A stretch of DNA of 48,463 nucleotides, taken from NCBI GenBank assembly GCA_964370035.1, contig CAYJGT010000001.1:1-48463 (forward strand), read 5' to 3'. Position numbers and translations under genes: made by a program. Source of the DNA: CAYJHC01 sp964370035. GTDB lineage: Bacteria > Bacillota > Clostridia > Peptostreptococcales > Anaerovoracaceae. Under the pieces are notes generated by a model, which worked only from the letters and a program-made list of their open reading frames with translations, did not search any database and was not told the origin of the DNA. Shown piece after piece: positions 34,406 through 42,920 of the stretch (positions are counted from its first letter, which is position 1; each line of letters opens with the position of its first letter).

Positions 34406-34436
34406 AAGAGTTGCTTTATAGGCAGCTCTTTTTTTT
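34406..34436 (+). terminator. Terminator of the lipoprotein gene
   Basis: AAGAGTTGC (34406-34414) with GCAGCTCTT (34422-34430), one T-G wobble, followed by a run of eight T. Confidence 0.88.
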
Positions 34437-34489
34437 CTTTAAGATTGGAGAAATGCAGTATTGAAAATCTTTAATAAAGCTTACTTACG

Positions 34490-34518
34490 TTGAAATGGTT
34501 AGAATAGTGTGATAATAT
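34490..34518 (+). promoter_or_regulatory. Promoter of the receptor - kinase - regulator operon
   Basis: TTGAAA (34490-34495), 17-bp spacer and TAATAT (34513-34518), 63 bases before the receptor ATG. Confidence 0.6.
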
Positions 34519-34581
34519 TATTTTATGATAAATATTTGTCTTCTTATGGTTGATTTTGTGTATTTTGCAGAAAGGGGAATT

Positions 34582-36990
34582 ATGAAAAGAATTGTTGCAT
34601 TATTTCTTTTTATTACTTTGACCTTTTCTTTTTTTTCTATTAATGTAAATGGAGAAACTTTAAAAGTATTTATTAGAAATGAAGGATGTAAGTATAAGGA
34701 ATCATTGGAGGAAGCTTTTCCAGAAATGGAGTTTATTAATGTACCGTTAAATTCAGAATTTAGACATTTTGTTAGCGGTTCAGATATTGTTGCTTACAAT
34801 ACTTATGCAAATTATATCACCGAAAAAGTTCCTGAATATACATTTAATAAACATTATTTACAAACACCTGTTATTGCAATAAATAGAGATTTTACAAATG
34901 AAGATATTAAAGGATGGAAAGATTTACTAAATAGCGACTTAAAAGTTTCTTTTTTCTTTGGAGAAAGATTAGAAGATGACGCATGGGCTAATGCCTATTA
35001 TCAGCAGATAATAGCATCTATGGCTATAGGGCTTTATGATTCATATGAAATAGAAAAAACACTAGAAAACATTGAAGTGTTAAGGAAGCAAAAGAGATTA
35101 ATGACTAACGAAATAGACTCCCCAGCAATTGTTCTACAAGATCACCAAGCTGTAGACTTAATAAAAGCAGGGCTTAATTTGGAAATTATAGTTCCAGAAG
35201 AAGGAACCCACAGCTTTGAAAGGGGAATTTTAACAGATAGCGCCGAATCCTTGATTGGAGAAGAAATAGATAGTGCTTTAATTAAAAATGGATTTAGACT
35301 TACTAATTTTCAAGCAGACAGAGAGTATTATCCTGAAGAGGAGGCATATGCTTCAGCTGCACCTTTAGAAGATATGGATTTATATAACACTGCAATTTCT
35401 AACAGTGAAGCATTGTATAAGAGAATAGTATTAAATAGAGAGAGAACAGGATTTGCAGATAATATTGAACTAACTTTCGTATACATCATTTCTTCTTTTA
35501 TAATTATTTTTTACGGTGTGACTGTATTAAATAAGGTGTCACATAAGCAGATGAGAAGAGCCTTTTTAGCAGGAGTTCCACTGCAAATACTAACAATATC
35601 CTTTAATTATTTGAGAAGTGTATTTGTAGATATTGACTGGGCCTATACTTTGTTTTGGTATGGGTACTATATCTCATTTATCCTCCTTCCTGTGGCCTTA
35701 CTGTATGTGTCAATAGTAGCTGGACATAGTGAAAAAAATGTAAAAACTCCATTATTATTCAAAGTACACTTAGTTATTACTGTATTAATTTTGATTTTCA
35801 TATTGTCTAATGATATTCATGGACAGATTTTCACCCTAGACCCCTATGCGAAAACAAGAGATATTTCATTTTCTTATGAATGGGGTTATATGGTATTTAT
35901 GCTTTGGATGTATATGACGCTGTTTGTTGCTATTGGAAGACTTTTCTATAAATCAATTAAAGTTCCTCAAAAAAAATCCTATGTTTTGCCAGCCATAGCT
36001 TGTGCAATAACCTTATCATATACTCTTGGATATGTGCTTCAAATAGAAGTTATTAGGGATATACAACCTTCCTATGCAACAGTAGCTCTTTCATTTCTTC
36101 ATTTGGCAGTGTGTATTCAAACTAAGTTAATTCCAATAAATAGAGGATACGATAAATTTTTTGCAAACTCTAGCTTGAATATGTTAATCGAAAATAAAAA
36201 AGGAGAACCAGTTTATGTTTCTCAAAATGTTGGTGAAGTAAATAGCAATCATGAATTAAGAGAAGTGAAGTTGCCTAATGGAATTCTTAAATTTTATGAA
36301 GATAACACTAGCTTAAATGAAGTGTCGAAAGAATTGGAGGAAACCAATCTTCAGTTGGCAAAGAATAATGAAATTCTAAAAGCTCAGTACCAGGTTAAAG
36401 TTGAGCTAGCTACTGAATTAGCAAAGAAAGAAGTTGACGATACAATTAATTATTTGTTAACAGAGGGTGCAAGAAAGATTGAACCTTTGTTGGAAGAATT
36501 AAAAGATTCAGAAGATCCAAAAACTCTTGTGGCACGAATTAATATTATTGCCTGTGGAACAAAAAGGCTATCAATGTTAAAAATTAGCACTTTGAAAGAG
36601 AATGAGCACTCAATTAGCGACTTGATGAAGTGCATAGGTGAAATGGATAAGTTTACTAGGCCATTAGGTATTAATACAACAGTAGGGTCAAATCTAACAG
36701 GAGATCTTCCTTCCAAGCAACTTACCTATATGTATGAAGTCTTTTATTTAGCAACCGAACAAATAGTTTTAAGTAGAAGCGAAAATATTTTTGTACAACT
36801 ATATGAAAGAGATGGGAAAGTTGTTTTTTCTATAACCTCAGAAGCAGATATAATAAGTAGGTTTGGGGATGAATTGAATAACAACGTAAAGGAAGCAGCT
36901 GGGGAGATTTTTGAAAAACCATGGGAGAATACTATGGTAATTAGCTTATCCTTTCCCAAAGCTGGTGACGAAGGGAGAAAAAGTTTATGA
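34582..36990 (+). CDS. Membrane receptor: binding-protein-like ectodomain, 7 TM helices, kinase-like pseudodomain
   Basis: An 802-residue protein. Residues 1-24 form a signal peptide. Residues 25 to about 290 resemble a type 2 periplasmic binding protein of the iron/polyamine kind (GWKDLL, FFFGERLEDDAWANAYYQQ). Seven hydrophobic helices follow between about 295 and 515. A coiled coil (580-620) leads into a domain with the length and strand order of a histidine-kinase ATPase domain. That domain has Leu730 where the N-box asparagine should be, no phospho-accepting histidine in the preceding helices and no G-box, so it should be inactive. The ATG at 34582 follows AAAGGGG. Its last four bases (ATGA) overlap the true kinase gene. 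I infer that it senses an extracellular ligand and controls that kinase. The family is not known to me. Confidence 0.72.
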   Translation: MKRIVALFLFITLTFSFFSINVNGETLKVFIRNEGCKYKESLEEAFPEMEFINVPLNSEFRHFVSGSDIVAYNTYANYITEKVPEYTFNKHYLQTPVIAINRDFTNEDIKGWKDLLNSDLKVSFFFGERLEDDAWANAYYQQIIASMAIGLYDSYEIEKTLENIEVLRKQKRLMTNEIDSPAIVLQDHQAVDLIKAGLNLEIIVPEEGTHSFERGILTDSAESLIGEEIDSALIKNGFRLTNFQADREYYPEEEAYASAAPLEDMDLYNTAISNSEALYKRIVLNRERTGFADNIELTFVYIISSFIIIFYGVTVLNKVSHKQMRRAFLAGVPLQILTISFNYLRSVFVDIDWAYTLFWYGYYISFILLPVALLYVSIVAGHSEKNVKTPLLFKVHLVITVLILIFILSNDIHGQIFTLDPYAKTRDISFSYEWGYMVFMLWMYMTLFVAIGRLFYKSIKVPQKKSYVLPAIACAITLSYTLGYVLQIEVIRDIQPSYATVALSFLHLAVCIQTKLIPINRGYDKFFANSSLNMLIENKKGEPVYVSQNVGEVNSNHELREVKLPNGILKFYEDNTSLNEVSKELEETNLQLAKNNEILKAQYQVKVELATELAKKEVDDTINYLLTEGARKIEPLLEELKDSEDPKTLVARINIIACGTKRLSMLKISTLKENEHSISDLMKCIGEMDKFTRPLGINTTVGSNLTGDLPSKQLTYMYEVFYLATEQIVLSRSENIFVQLYERDGKVVFSITSEADIISRFGDELNNNVKEAAGEIFEKPWENTMVISLSFPKAGDEGRKSL

Positions 36991-38405
36991 TAGAATTTTA
37001 TTTTTTGGATAAAGCTTTTTTATTCGTTATGTTTTTGGTAGCTTTTGCAGTTGGAATTTTACATGTTACTTTTGTTGCGACAATTTCGTTATTTAGAGTG
37101 AAATTTAGGAAGTTTCAACTAGTTACTGAAATAGTTACTGTGCCTTATTTATGTATTGTAATAGCCTTCCCTATGGTATGCTATTTTTATGGGAATCGTG
37201 AAATAATAAATGTTGAATATTACTCAAATGCATTTTATGCACTTGCAATATGCCCTATAGTTTTGTGCTTAGTGCAAGTGTTAAAAGGGCAATATATATA
37301 TTTTTTGTCAATTCTATCTATTTTGATGACACTTCCTTTTTCTGAAATAGGGACACATGGAACCTATATTATATTTTACTGTTTCGCAGTAATCCCAGCA
37401 GGGGGTAGAATAATTTACTTATTAAGCAGAGAAGAACATTTTAAACTAAATACAGTTGACAAGAATTCTATCCAACAAGGAATAGATAGGCTGCAGGTTG
37501 GAATAATGTATTTTGATAATCAAGGATATATATATTTAATCAATGAAAAAATGCTGGAAATTATGGATACATATTGCGGAAAAGAACAGCGAAATGGCGT
37601 TTGGTTCTGGAATTACTTATCGGAATATAATGAGGGAAAAATAAAATCTAAGCGACTAAATAGAGATATTCTTTTACAAAGCGAAGTAGAAACTCTTAGG
37701 TTTAGTAAGAAAAATTATACAATTAAAAGTAAGTTATATAGTGAGGTTGTTGCAACTGATGTTACTGAACTTGATCACAAGTTAAGTGAGCTTGAAAATG
37801 AAAATGAAAATTTAAGACACCAGGAAGAAGAAATTAAGAGTCTTTGGGAAGATAGAGAGAAAATTACAAAAGAAAGAGAATATGCAACCTTAAGGGCGGA
37901 GGTTCATGATATAATGGGACAACGATTCTCTACATTGCAGCGAACCCTTCAAGGTGTAAAAGATGATAATTATGAAACAGTGATACCTGTTCTCAAAGAA
38001 TTAATGAAAAATATAAAAGCAGATGAGGATGAAGGAAATCTTGAACTTCCTGAATTAAAAGCAAGAAAATTAAAAAACGACTTTGCGAAAATAAATTTGA
38101 AAATAAATTATTATGGAGGGTTTCCTTCAGATGAGAAATTATCAAAATTGTTTTTGAAAATAATTAGAGAAGCAGGAACAAATGCTATTAATCACGCAGA
38201 TGCAACTATATTGGATGTCTATATTTCGAAAGATGTTAATGGGTATGAATTAAAAGTTGAAAACAATGGTGCTCCTTGCGCTGGAGAGTTTAAACCAGGG
38301 AGTGGAATATTGGAATTGATTAAAGCTACGGAAGAAAATAATGGAGAACTTAAGGTTGAAACTGAAAGCAACTTTGCTATTATTGTGACTATAAAGCAAG
38401 TGTGA
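36987..38405 (+). CDS. Membrane histidine kinase, HisKA_3/NarX-DesK type
   Basis: A 472-residue sensor kinase. About five membrane helices occupy residues 8-145. A short PAS-like segment (about 162-262; VGIMYFDNQGYIYLIN) follows, then a coiled coil (262-300). The phospho-accepting His307 lies in EVHDIMGQRFSTLQRTL, the HisKA_3 pattern. The ATPase domain has the N-box REAGTNAINHA (Glu395, Asn399), KVENNGAP, and the G-box GSGILEL. This is a full catalytic set, in contrast with the receptor encoded just upstream, with which it shares ATGA. It should autophosphorylate and pass phosphate to the NarL-type regulator encoded 56 bp downstream. The input is probably supplied by the receptor, as the kinase has almost no extracytoplasmic domain. 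Confidence 0.87.
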   Translation: MIEFYFLDKAFLFVMFLVAFAVGILHVTFVATISLFRVKFRKFQLVTEIVTVPYLCIVIAFPMVCYFYGNREIINVEYYSNAFYALAICPIVLCLVQVLKGQYIYFLSILSILMTLPFSEIGTHGTYIIFYCFAVIPAGGRIIYLLSREEHFKLNTVDKNSIQQGIDRLQVGIMYFDNQGYIYLINEKMLEIMDTYCGKEQRNGVWFWNYLSEYNEGKIKSKRLNRDILLQSEVETLRFSKKNYTIKSKLYSEVVATDVTELDHKLSELENENENLRHQEEEIKSLWEDREKITKEREYATLRAEVHDIMGQRFSTLQRTLQGVKDDNYETVIPVLKELMKNIKADEDEGNLELPELKARKLKNDFAKINLKINYYGGFPSDEKLSKLFLKIIREAGTNAINHADATILDVYISKDVNGYELKVENNGAPCAGEFKPGSGILELIKATEENNGELKVETESNFAIIVTIKQV

Positions 38406-38461
38406 TATTAATTGTGCCAATGGAGGCAATATGATAAACAACTTTAATTAGGGAGGAAGAG

Positions 38462-39079
38462 ATGATTAAAATAATCATTATTGATGATCACATGTCAGTG
38501 TTAGAGTCTTTTACCAGGTTTATGGAAGAAGATGGAGGAATATCAGTTGTAGGGACTGGTACTAAAGCAAGTGATGCTATTAAGTTGTCTGAGGAAAACG
38601 GGCCTGATTTAGCGTTATTAGATGTTTGTACTGAAAATGGTGAAAATGGAATTGAAATCGCAAAAGAGCTGAAGAATAAGTTTCCAAATATGAAAGTAAT
38701 AATTATGTCTGGTTTTGATGAAATTAGCTACATCCCAAGTGCCATTGATGCAGGGGCAAATGCTTTTATTTCGAAAGGAGATCCATTACCAGAATTTGTT
38801 GAAACCATTAAACTTGTAATGGATGGAGGGGAAAAATTCCCTGAAGAAATAACTATTCCAGTGCTAGAGGGGAATTCGCCATTCACAAAGAGGGAACTTG
38901 AAATATTGAGGATGATATGCAATTTCTATGATAGAAAAGAAATTGCTGAAGAACTATGTATATCCACTAATACTATTAAACGACATATAGAGAATATGCT
39001 TGCTAAATCAGGGTGCAAATCCACATTAGAACTGGCTGTGTTTGTAACAGGTAAAGGATATATATCTACTCACCATTAA
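38462..39079 (+). CDS. NarL/LuxR-family response regulator
   Basis: A 205-residue two-domain regulator. The receiver domain has the acidic pair IIIDDH at the N-terminus, the phospho-acceptor Asp54 in LALLDVCTENG, MSG near residue 83 and the conserved lysine in ISKGDPLP. The C-terminal LuxR-type helix-turn-helix runs from FTKRELEILRM through IAEELCISTNTIKRHIENM. The ATG follows a strong GGGAGGAAGAG. It completes the operon with the HisKA_3 kinase, the normal partner class for NarL-type regulators. Target genes cannot be identified; candidates are the operon itself and the neighbouring lipoprotein and phosphate operons. A terminator follows. Confidence 0.93.
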   Translation: MIKIIIIDDHMSVLESFTRFMEEDGGISVVGTGTKASDAIKLSEENGPDLALLDVCTENGENGIEIAKELKNKFPNMKVIIMSGFDEISYIPSAIDAGANAFISKGDPLPEFVETIKLVMDGGEKFPEEITIPVLEGNSPFTKRELEILRMICNFYDRKEIAEELCISTNTIKRHIENMLAKSGCKSTLELAVFVTGKGYISTHH

Positions 39080-39157
39080 CAGTGTTATAACGGCTGATAA
39101 CAAAAGTACCTTCTAAAATAGATGTAGGTATTTTTGAGATTGTTAAATATGAATTTT

Positions 39158-39194
39158 AAAATAGCAGATAGGATTTCCTATCTACTATTTTTTT
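39158..39194. terminator. Bidirectional terminator between the response regulator and pucR
   Basis: AAAATAG (39158-39164) with CTATTTT (39185-39191), and AGATAGGA (39166-39173) with TCCTATCT (39176-39183), separated by one C/A mismatch. A plus-strand T-run follows. Confidence 0.82.
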
Positions 39195-39204
39195 CGTGTG
39201 CTTT

Positions 39205-40392
39205 TTAATTAGTATAAAGGTTTTCCTGATTATCTAGAATTGAGTATAGATGATGGAGGCGAACATAAATGTATAATTGAATATAGCTGTCTGTCGCATC
39301 CTCAATCCCTAAAATGGTTTTAATTTTACTTATTCTGTAACGAACTGTATTGTTGTGTTGGTGTAGATGACGTGCAGTTAAATTAATGTCCCCGTCAGAC
39401 ATAATATAAACCACGAGGGTTTCTTTAAGATTTGAATTATGCTTCAAATCATAAGCATTTAATAGTTCATCAAACTCCAAATAATAAGCCCTTGTATGAA
39501 ATGTGTTATATTGGAAAGCCAGTAGTTTTTCGATGCCTAATTGATCATAAAAGAAAGGAGAAACTTTATCAACTTGTGCTAGTGCTAGCGAAAAATAGGC
39601 TTCATTAATAGAAGCTTTCATTTCAGACAGGTCATTTTTAATAGTGCTATAGGAGATATAATATTTATCATTAGAAAAGAAGAGTGAATTCAATATATCT
39701 TTTACAGTTTCACTAGGGGCAGAATCCTTCTCATAGGAGTAAATAAAAAAGATACAAGATCCTCCCATGATTAATGAGTGAGAGGAAGCTGAAGGAAAAA
39801 CAATATTAGGTGCTTCTTCTTCATATTGGCAATAGTCGGATTTAAGGATACGCTTTGAATTTTTAGTTGATTTGTTTTTAATGCAAACTGAAATATGGTT
39901 TGAATAAAAAGTAGGATTTAGATTTAGTGCATGCTTAGTTATTTGTGAGCTATCATCTTCAATAACAATTTCTTTTAAAATATTGAAAGAAATATCATTA
40001 GAGTAATCTTCTACTATGGCTTGGCGAATTTCATAGATAAGATCATCGATATAGACGTCAGAGAAGAAAAATATTGGAATTTTTTTAGCGTTGGCTAAAT
40101 CAATGATTTCTTGAGGCAAAGCATCAAAGTAAATTGATTTGATTGCAATTCCTGAGACTTTAAGATTGATTAAAGTACGTAATCGAGACGCTAATAGGTC
40201 ATCATTATTTTTTACATTTGATAAGGTAGTGACAACGAATTCGCCCTTAGAGAAAGTACGTTTTATGTCATCATCGTTTTCCCACTCAAATATGGCAGTT
40301 CCACTGACTTTATTATATAAGCCAGAAGAATCGTTTATAAGTTTAAGGGTATTTAAAAGCGGTAGGGTTAATAGTTGTGTAATGTTAACCAA
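39205..40392 (-). CDS. PucR-family transcriptional regulator
   Basis: A 395-residue regulator. The N-terminal ~130 residues match the PucR ligand-sensing domain (FSKGEFVVTTLSN, VSGIAIKSIYFD, LANAKKIPIFFF). The C-terminal helix-turn-helix has the family motif INLTARHLHQHNNTVRYRI followed by KTILGI. PucR proteins control purine, amino acid or other catabolic genes in response to small metabolites. The start is a TTG at 40392, seven bases after GGAGG; no ATG is in a better place. It diverges from the DUF47-PiT-NhaC-PHP operon across 473 bp and is its most likely regulator, an inference from position. Confidence 0.87.
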   Translation of the reverse strand: MVNITQLLTLPLLNTLKLINDSSGLYNKVSGTAIFEWENDDDIKRTFSKGEFVVTTLSNVKNNDDLLASRLRTLINLKVSGIAIKSIYFDALPQEIIDLANAKKIPIFFFSDVYIDDLIYEIRQAIVEDYSNDISFNILKEIVIEDDSSQITKHALNLNPTFYSNHISVCIKNKSTKNSKRILKSDYCQYEEEAPNIVFPSASSHSLIMGGSCIFFIYSYEKDSAPSETVKDILNSLFFSNDKYYISYSTIKNDLSEMKASINEAYFSLALAQVDKVSPFFYDQLGIEKLLAFQYNTFHTRAYYLEFDELLNAYDLKHNSNLKETLVVYIMSDGDINLTARHLHQHNNTVRYRISKIKTILGIEDATDSYIQLYIYVRLHHLYSILDNQENLYTN

Positions 40393-40728
40393 TATAATTC
40401 CTCCTATTTTGGAGTTTCTTTACATAGAGTATTGAATTTTTTATACTATTGCTGTAAAAAAACTTTTTGATTTACGGAAATTGCAAAGCTTTTTCAACTT
40501 TTCATAATATTATACAAGAAAGAGTTGATATATGCTATAAAAATTACAAAGAAATTATTTTGTGAGCAAATTATAATTTTATAATGGTTGAAGTTGAGTT
40601 TTTGCGATTAGCAATTAAACAAAGATATATGTTAATTATGTTTTACTCTTTTAAGAATAGGGTTAGGCCAATTATAATAAATATGTGAAATATCCAAAAA
40701 TACCTTAAAATATTTGTAAATGCTACTA
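40393..40728. other. Divergent intergenic region between pucR and the phosphate/sodium operon
   Basis: Very AT-rich, without a credible ORF. It holds a TATAAT on the minus strand near 40511 (TTGTATAATATT), possibly for pucR. I see no clear operator dyad; PucR sites are poorly defined. Confidence 0.4.
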
Positions 40729-40757
40729 TTGTAAGGAATGGTTAGGAAATATATAAT
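40729..40757 (+). promoter_or_regulatory. Sigma-A promoter of the DUF47-PiT-NhaC-PHP operon
   Basis: TTGTAA (40729-40734), 17-bp spacer and TATAAT (40752-40757). Transcription should start near 40764, the first base of the structured leader below. Confidence 0.7.
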
Positions 40758-40763
40758 TATAGA

Positions 40764-40826
40764 AAGCTGATACCCTCCGCAGGAGGTTTCACAGACTTAA
40801 CATAATAATAAAACCTAAACAAGGTT
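40764..40826 (+). promoter_or_regulatory. Candidate cis-regulatory RNA at the operon's 5' end
   Basis: From the predicted first base the RNA can form AAGCTG (40764-40769) paired with CAG-A-CTT (40792-40798, one bulged A). Inside is an asymmetric internal loop (ATAC/TTTCA) and a closing CCTCC-GCA-GGAGG hairpin (40774-40786). AGGTTT (40784-40789), part of that hairpin, is also complementary to AAACCT (40811-40816). AACCT there can instead pair with AGGTT at 40822-40826. These mutually exclusive pairings are what a switching leader needs. The operon carries sodium and phosphate transporters, so an ion-responsive riboswitch is possible. I cannot match it with certainty to a known class. Confidence 0.5.
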
Positions 40827-40865
40827 AGTAAAAGTAATTTTGAATACATTTGAAAGGAGAGGCCT

Positions 40866-41516
40866 ATGGGAATTTTTAAAACAAAAAAAGTGATGGAATT
40901 AGTAGAACAACATTTTGAGAGTGTTAAGGAAGCAGTATTTACCTTGAAGCTGTTTTTAGAAGAATATAATGAATCGGGGGCATCAAAATCAACTATGGAT
41001 TTATGTTCTAGAATAAATGATTACGAACACGAGGCGGATTCTTTACGTAGGGAAATAGTAGCAGAGTTTTTAAGGGGTAGTATGCTGCCACAGACACGAA
41101 GAGAACTTTTGCGTTTAGTTGAAATGGTTGATCGAATGGCAAATATCTCACAAGATGTTAGTAGAGATATGTTGATAGAAAAGCCAAAGTTTGAAAAAGA
41201 ATGTGTAAAAGCTTTTAATTTAATTATTAAAATAACATGTGAACAAATTGAACTGTTATCAGAAGCAATTTCAGCATTATTTGCAGATTATGAAAAACTT
41301 GTAGGAGAGGGTAAGCTCTTAGAAGAGATAAATCAGCTCGAACATGAAATTGATACCATAGAACTGGAGTTGCTTAAGTGCATATTTGATAAAGAGTTAC
41401 CTCTTGCAGAAAAATTCCAGCGTAGATTCTTTGTGGAGAAAATTGCAGGGATTTCAGACCTTGTGGAAAATATATCAGATGAAATACAAATTATGGTGGT
41501 TTTTCGAAAAATATAA
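40866..41516 (+). CDS. DUF47 family protein (PhoU-like Pit accessory protein)
   Basis: A 216-residue all-helical protein of the DUF47/TIGR00153 family, related to PhoU. Two related halves contain acidic E/D-rich metal-binding segments: INDYEHEADSLRRE, DRMANISQDVSRD, INQLEHEIDTIE and ISDLVENISDEIQ. These proteins are usually encoded next to PiT phosphate transporters and are thought to modulate them at the membrane, as here. The ATG follows AAAGGAGAGG. The PiT gene begins 281 bp downstream, a gap without an obvious second promoter or terminator; a short ORF in it lacks a ribosome binding site. Confidence 0.9.
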   Translation: MGIFKTKKVMELVEQHFESVKEAVFTLKLFLEEYNESGASKSTMDLCSRINDYEHEADSLRREIVAEFLRGSMLPQTRRELLRLVEMVDRMANISQDVSRDMLIEKPKFEKECVKAFNLIIKITCEQIELLSEAISALFADYEKLVGEGKLLEEINQLEHEIDTIELELLKCIFDKELPLAEKFQRRFFVEKIAGISDLVENISDEIQIMVVFRKI

Positions 41517-41797
41517 TAAATTCAATTTATTTTCTAGATTATAAGTTGCTTACTTATATATTTAGGTTTAGAGGACAAGCTTTGTATACCTATGTGCCTG
41601 AGTAGCAGCACTTCTTTAAGTTATTGCGTTCTCTTGTACAAAAAAAGTGTATTAAGTGAGATAAAAGTTAGATTAATAAAAGATTTAAGATTTATAATCA
41701 TTAAAAGGAGTGAGTGCATAGGTAGATTGTATGAAAATAAAAGGCATACGATGGAGGGGAAATTCCGTAGTATAAGCTAACGAAAAAGGAGGGAAAA

Positions 41798-42748
41798 ATG
41801 TTAAGTATGCTTTCCATATGTTCTGGAGGTGTTTTGGGTTGGGCATTAGGTTCAAATGATGCTGCAAATGTCTTTGGTACGGCGGTAACAACAAATGTAA
41901 TTAAATATAGAGTTGCCATAGTTCTGACAGCAATCTTTGTAATAATAGGTGCTTTAGTTGATGGGTATGCAGGAGTAGAGAATCTCAGTGACTATGCATA
42001 CCAAAGCGCAGTTAATACACCATTAGCAGCTTTTTTAGTAATGCTTGCGGCAGGTGTTACAGTAAGTGCAATGACCTTTTTAACATTTCCAGTGTCAACA
42101 TCTCAATGCGTTATTGGAGCAATAGTAGGTTGGGGAATCGCCTTTGACATAATCGACTTTTCTCATACTACACAATTTGTAAGTGCATGGGTAATAACCC
42201 CAATAGGGGCTTGCGTAATATGTTTCTTCCTATGTTTTATTACAGAAAAATTTCTCTTTAAAAAAATATCAAACCTGAGAGCATATAGTATTGTGATTAA
42301 AGTGGGATTTTATGCAGCTGGAATTTTTTCAGCTTACTCATTAGGAGCGAATAATGTTGCCAATGTAACTGCAGTATATGCAGGAGAGCTAGGGCTTCTA
42401 AGCGGAACAGGTGCAGCATTGATAGGCGGTTGTACAATAGCACTTGGTGCATTAACTTTTAGCAAAAGAGTAATGTTTACTGTAGGAAAAAGAATAACAG
42501 ATCTTTCTCCCCTATCAGGTTTTTTAGTAACATTTTCATGTGCTATAACAGTATATGTTTATGCAGTAATAGGAATACCAGTATCATCATCACAAGCTGT
42601 TGTAGGTGCTGTCATAGGAGCAGGACTTATAAATGGCGTGAAAAATGTGGATTTTAAAATTCTTCGTAATATATTTGTTGCGTGGTTTGGAACACCTGTT
42701 ATTGCAGGCACATTAAGTTATTTGATGGGTACATTTATTGGAGCATAA
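41798..42748 (+). CDS. PiT-family inorganic phosphate transporter
   Basis: A 316-residue membrane protein of the PiT (PF01384) family. The two inverted repeats are visible as paired motifs: GSNDAANVFGTAV with LGANNVANVTAVY, and PVSTSQCVIGAIVG with PVSSSQAVVGAVIG. PiT proteins take up phosphate driven by H+ or Na+. It is shorter than the roughly 500-residue Escherichia coli PitA but typical of the compact bacterial and archaeal form. The ATG follows AAGGAGGG. It pairs with the DUF47 gene upstream, and an NhaC antiporter follows after 172 bp. The coupling ion is not shown by the sequence, though the sodium antiporter next door hints at Na+. Confidence 0.93.
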   Translation: MLSMLSICSGGVLGWALGSNDAANVFGTAVTTNVIKYRVAIVLTAIFVIIGALVDGYAGVENLSDYAYQSAVNTPLAAFLVMLAAGVTVSAMTFLTFPVSTSQCVIGAIVGWGIAFDIIDFSHTTQFVSAWVITPIGACVICFFLCFITEKFLFKKISNLRAYSIVIKVGFYAAGIFSAYSLGANNVANVTAVYAGELGLLSGTGAALIGGCTIALGALTFSKRVMFTVGKRITDLSPLSGFLVTFSCAITVYVYAVIGIPVSSSQAVVGAVIGAGLINGVKNVDFKILRNIFVAWFGTPVIAGTLSYLMGTFIGA

Positions 42749-42920
42749 AGCTGGTATTACAAAGAAAGAAGGTGGTGCACAAAGTAGAAAAAAGAAGTAG
42801 AAGAAAATTCAAAGAACTATTAATTCAAACTGATTTATATGGGATATTTTAATTTGAGCTTTCCTATATTGTTGTATGGGAAAACTAATGGAAAATTATT
42901 TAAAGAGGAGGACAAAATAT

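Noticed and set aside
41592..41780. A 62-codon frame between the DUF47 and PiT genes
   Set aside because: No ribosome binding site at its start, no recognisable motif; probably chance, although the 281-bp gap remains unexplained.
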